Source of the DNA: Ziziphus jujuba
Lineage: Eukaryota > Streptophyta > Magnoliopsida > Rosales > Rhamnaceae
Direction: 5' to 3'
NCBI RefSeq assembly: GCF_031755915.1
Contig: NC_083388.1
Span: 9,981,001-10,045,000 of the forward strand
Length of the DNA: 64,000 nt
The notes under the pieces were generated by a model. The model was not told the DNA's origin. It searched no databases and saw nothing but the letters and a program-made list of their open reading frames with translations. This document shows positions 61,229-64,000 of this stretch, one piece after another. A program made the translations under genes and the position numbers. The number at the start of each line of letters is the position of its first letter. The first letter of the stretch is position 1.

Positions 61229-61363
61229 CAGCTCCCCTTCCGTCACTTGACCAGCCTGATCTCGTCCATACAAAGATTTCGCTACTACTTCATCGCCAAA
61301 ATCTGCATCATCCTTGTTACTGTCATCAGAAAAATTATCAAACAATTCCCCCCGTGGGATTTC
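61229..61363 (-). pseudogene. 135-bp LINE ORF1 fragment trapped between two LTRs
   Basis: The minus-strand frame reads EIPRGELFDNFSDDSN... to ...GQVTEGEL. Joining it to the LINE side after removing the LTR and one CAGCT leaves the same frame as the ORF1 part that starts near 57982, apart from two stops (TAA and TAG) just downstream of the junction. It is therefore read as a displaced piece of the same LINE. Confidence 0.65.
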
Positions 61364-64000
61364 TGTCAGGACCCATCCAGAATTCCTTCCCCGGAACCCT
61401 AGACAGCCCTGATCCCAGGGAAACCCTACCGGACCCTCCAACGGAAAATCCGACAGAGCCTCCCCTAAGGGATTTACTTACCACAAACTACCTGCACTGA
61501 AAACACACTTCTAAAAACATCCCCTTATTCCTCCCACAAACTACAAATTGTTCCACAAATTTCAGCACTTCAAAAATAAAACAACAGCAGCAACCCAGTG
61601 CATAAAAACAACGACACGTCCAATACAGTATACAGAGCATTATACAGATCAATGTGGAATTTATAAAATGACAGATAAGGAAGCAATACAAGATAGAGAG
61701 GAAAAAGGGAAGAAAACTTCTTGAACCTTCGGCAACGAACTGAGACGTTGGGCTCGCCCCGGACAATCAACGTCTCCAACCTGGACCTAGGGGAACGGAA
61801 TTTAAGAGTGTGAGATGCTAATCATCTCAGTGAGTGACCCTATCTACTATACAATATAATACCACGGTAATACAGTAGATAGATAATAATTAAATGGGAA
61901 AATAATAATTTCTCTCAAAACCCTTACAATTCTCTCAGTTGGAAAAGTTCCCCTTTTTAAAACCTTTTCGCAAAACCCAGTATGCATACCTCCCAAAAAC
62001 CAAGGGATTAAATAATTTAACAACAACAATTAAATGAATACATACCCCAAATATATAATAAAAATATAATAAATTATAATAAATAAATTTTGAACACCTT
62101 TGGGGTTTAAACCATTATTTGCAAATACACCGACAATTACACCTGACGCACCACACCATATACCGGTGATGCCCTCCGATACCCAGCGTCCCGAGCACCG
62201 ACTGGCGGGAGGTTAAAGAGAGAAACCTGCAGTGGTCACTTCGGCGTCCCGACAGTACCGACTGCTAAAAACCATCACCCGGCCAAGGAGGGGGGCGGCT
62301 GTGCACAACAATAACCTTGCCTGCCCACGGTCCAATGGCAACTCACGGGTGAAGTAATAACCGCACGCTAAACCACATAATAACCGCGTGCTAAACCACG
62401 TGTCCATACACCATACACCAGAACACCAATACTGTATGAGTGCGTCTAAAAATAAACAATAATAACCAACCGTACCGTTTTTCCAAAAACCACCGTGGGA
62501 AGTATACCAAAATTTCACAAAACACCATCCCACATATTTTATCCAATAACCCGGTACGAAACAGCGATAATCAACAAACCACAATTTTCCTCGAAATACG
62601 AGATGCAACCATAAAAATACCGCGGGCATAATTTATAAAATATAACCAAATATTTTCGTAAAATATTTAACCCAATTATGCCCGGAAAATCAAATTTAAA
62701 ACCACGTACAAATACCACCAAAATTCACTTTGCTCATGCATAATAAATTAAACAACAATATAATTCATAATTAAATCACCATAAAATAATAATCGGGAAT
62801 TTCTTAATGATCCCAAAATTTCCATTTATTACCAATGGTAAATATATATATAAAATAATATTTTTTTCCCGATTATATTTAAAATACACCACATGAGCAC
62901 AATTTTACAGATACCAAATTAATACCACATAAATACAATTAATTACCCCGAAAATATTTTTAAAGGTGGGTCACTCACCTGGAGCACGCAATTAACCTAC
63001 GATCCATCACGGGATCAATTTCACGACTCACCGGTGCTCCTAGAACAAAATTCATAGACAGTCAAATAAATTAATATTTTAATACCCGGTACCCGGGGGC
63101 TTAAACACAAACTTTAACCAAAATGGTCGAATGATATACCGAATCGAAGCTCGTGGGACGAGGATCACCAATCCGGTCTCCGTCGACCCCAATTCCGCCG
63201 GAGGTGGCCAGAATTTGGTCGGAAAGTTTCGGCCGGTGTTCACTTCCCCATATCTCGCAAACCGCTTCGAATTTCTGGGATTGGAGGCCATTTTTGGATT
63301 CAGAGGACCCAAAATAGGGGGATAGGAGGCTCAATTGGGAGTGGGCTGGCCGGAAAACACAAGAAAAGAGGAGAGAGAAAATCCGGCGGCTTCTCCGGCC
63401 CGATCGGCGCGCGTCCGGCGGCGGCTGGCCGTGAAACTTGGCGGCCGAGCTCGCCTCCTCCTTCCGCACGTCACTGGCCGGCGCGTGTACTGTGTAGGTG
63501 GCCGGAATTCAAAAACACGGGAGAGAGAGAGGGACGGCCGGAGGGAAGAAAAATAACTGTTGCGTGCTTGGTGTTTCGGGGAAGAAGAAAGGAAAAAAGA
63601 AAAAAAGAAAAAGAAAAAGAAAAAGAAAGAAGTGATGGTGTTTTCCCACGTGGGGAAAAGAAAAGTAAAAGAAAAAGAAAAAGGAAAAGAAAAAGAAATA
63701 ATTAAATAATATTAATAATAATATTATTATTCAAAAATAATAAAATAATTTGATTTTTCACATGGTTGACATGTGGCATTTCACCATGGTGACACATGGC
63801 CACCTTCATTGAGTCACACGTGGCACCTCGTTATGCGTGTAAAAATAATATTAAAATAATACAGTATTTGAAAAACCTTACAGGTCCATAACTTTCAAAC
63901 CACATGTCCAAATCGGACGTGCCGCTAGTCTACGGACTCGTATCGACGAGCACTTCACAACCATACATGAGTCAAAGCTCAACCTTGCATGAATAAAAAG
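61364..64000 (-). mobile_element. Second LTR of the same family, cut by the window end
   Basis: It starts TGTCAGGACCC at 61364 and aligns with the whole length of the LTR at 58030 except about the last 240 bp. Shared landmarks are the GATGCCCTCCGATACCCAGCG stretch (62168; 59159 has GATGCCCTACGATACCCAGC), GGTGGGTCACTCACCT (62966 and 59957) and TCCATAACTTTCAAA near both right ends. Divergence is substantial, so the two are independent insertions and not a pair from one element. A purine-rich AAAAGAAAAAG block at about 63590-63700 is specific to this copy. Confidence 0.85.
63585..63700. repeat. (AAAAAG)n-like purine-rich tract
   Basis: Imperfect AAAAAG/GAAAAA repeats inside the second LTR. They are absent at the matching place of the first LTR. 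Confidence 0.85.

Noticed and set aside
58030..64000. One LTR retrotransposon with two flanking LTRs
   Set aside because: Only 135 bp separate the LTRs, that piece reads as LINE ORF1, the LTRs are strongly diverged, and the first has its own perfect target duplication.

Overview
The window is nuclear DNA of a flowering plant, most likely a eudicot. It is AT-rich, has GT-AG introns, and carries plant-type genes: a P-class PPR protein, an actin-depolymerizing factor (ADF) whose first coding exon is the ATG alone, an H2A.W-type histone with SPxK tail motifs, an intronless H2B, a small organelle-type RRM protein and a Yippee-like zinc protein. Decayed plant transposon families (hAT, PIF/Harbinger, MULE-like, L1-type LINE and long LTRs) fill much of the rest. 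I did not assign a species.

Layout. 1-7.5 kb: the 3' part of a PPR gene (+) faces an ADF gene (-). 7.5-15.7 kb: AT-rich intergenic DNA with a diverged direct repeat of about 0.9 kb (10.3 and 14.1 kb) and a TIR element at 12.0-12.9 kb that seems to carry a captured host exon. 15.8-17.1 kb: histone H2A.W. 19.0-23.4 kb: dead copy of a two-gene module, RRM (+) converging on Yippee-like (-). 23.6-28.0 kb: intron-containing pseudogene of a mitochondrial FtsH/m-AAA protease. 28.5-35.8 kb: decayed hAT transposase gene split by a 5.56-kb TTA-flanked Harbinger-type insertion. 37.8-42.6 kb: second copy of the RRM/Yippee module, with both reading frames open. 42.7-49.7 kb: AT-rich intergenic DNA. 50.1-50.5 kb: histone H2B. 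51.0-53.3 kb: third, partial duplication of the DNA flanking the second module, carrying a hAT MITE. 53.3-64.0 kb: dead LINE (-) broken by two solo-type LTRs of about 3.2 kb or longer.

The real genes are unrelated housekeeping genes, not an operon or pathway. The structurally notable part is the RRM/Yippee module. Both intact gene models were assembled by comparing the two copies: splice phases agree, the RRM model gives 106 aa and the Yippee model 104 aa with two CxxC pairs at near-canonical spacing. In the first copy both genes have independent disabling changes.

The other well-supported observations are exact transposon footprints. A TTA target duplication whose removal restores the hAT frame, a CAGCT duplication around one LTR whose removal re-joins the LINE frame, and an 8-bp (7/8) duplication around a hAT MITE together give a relative insertion order. 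I saw no CRISPR array, rRNA or convincing tRNA gene.
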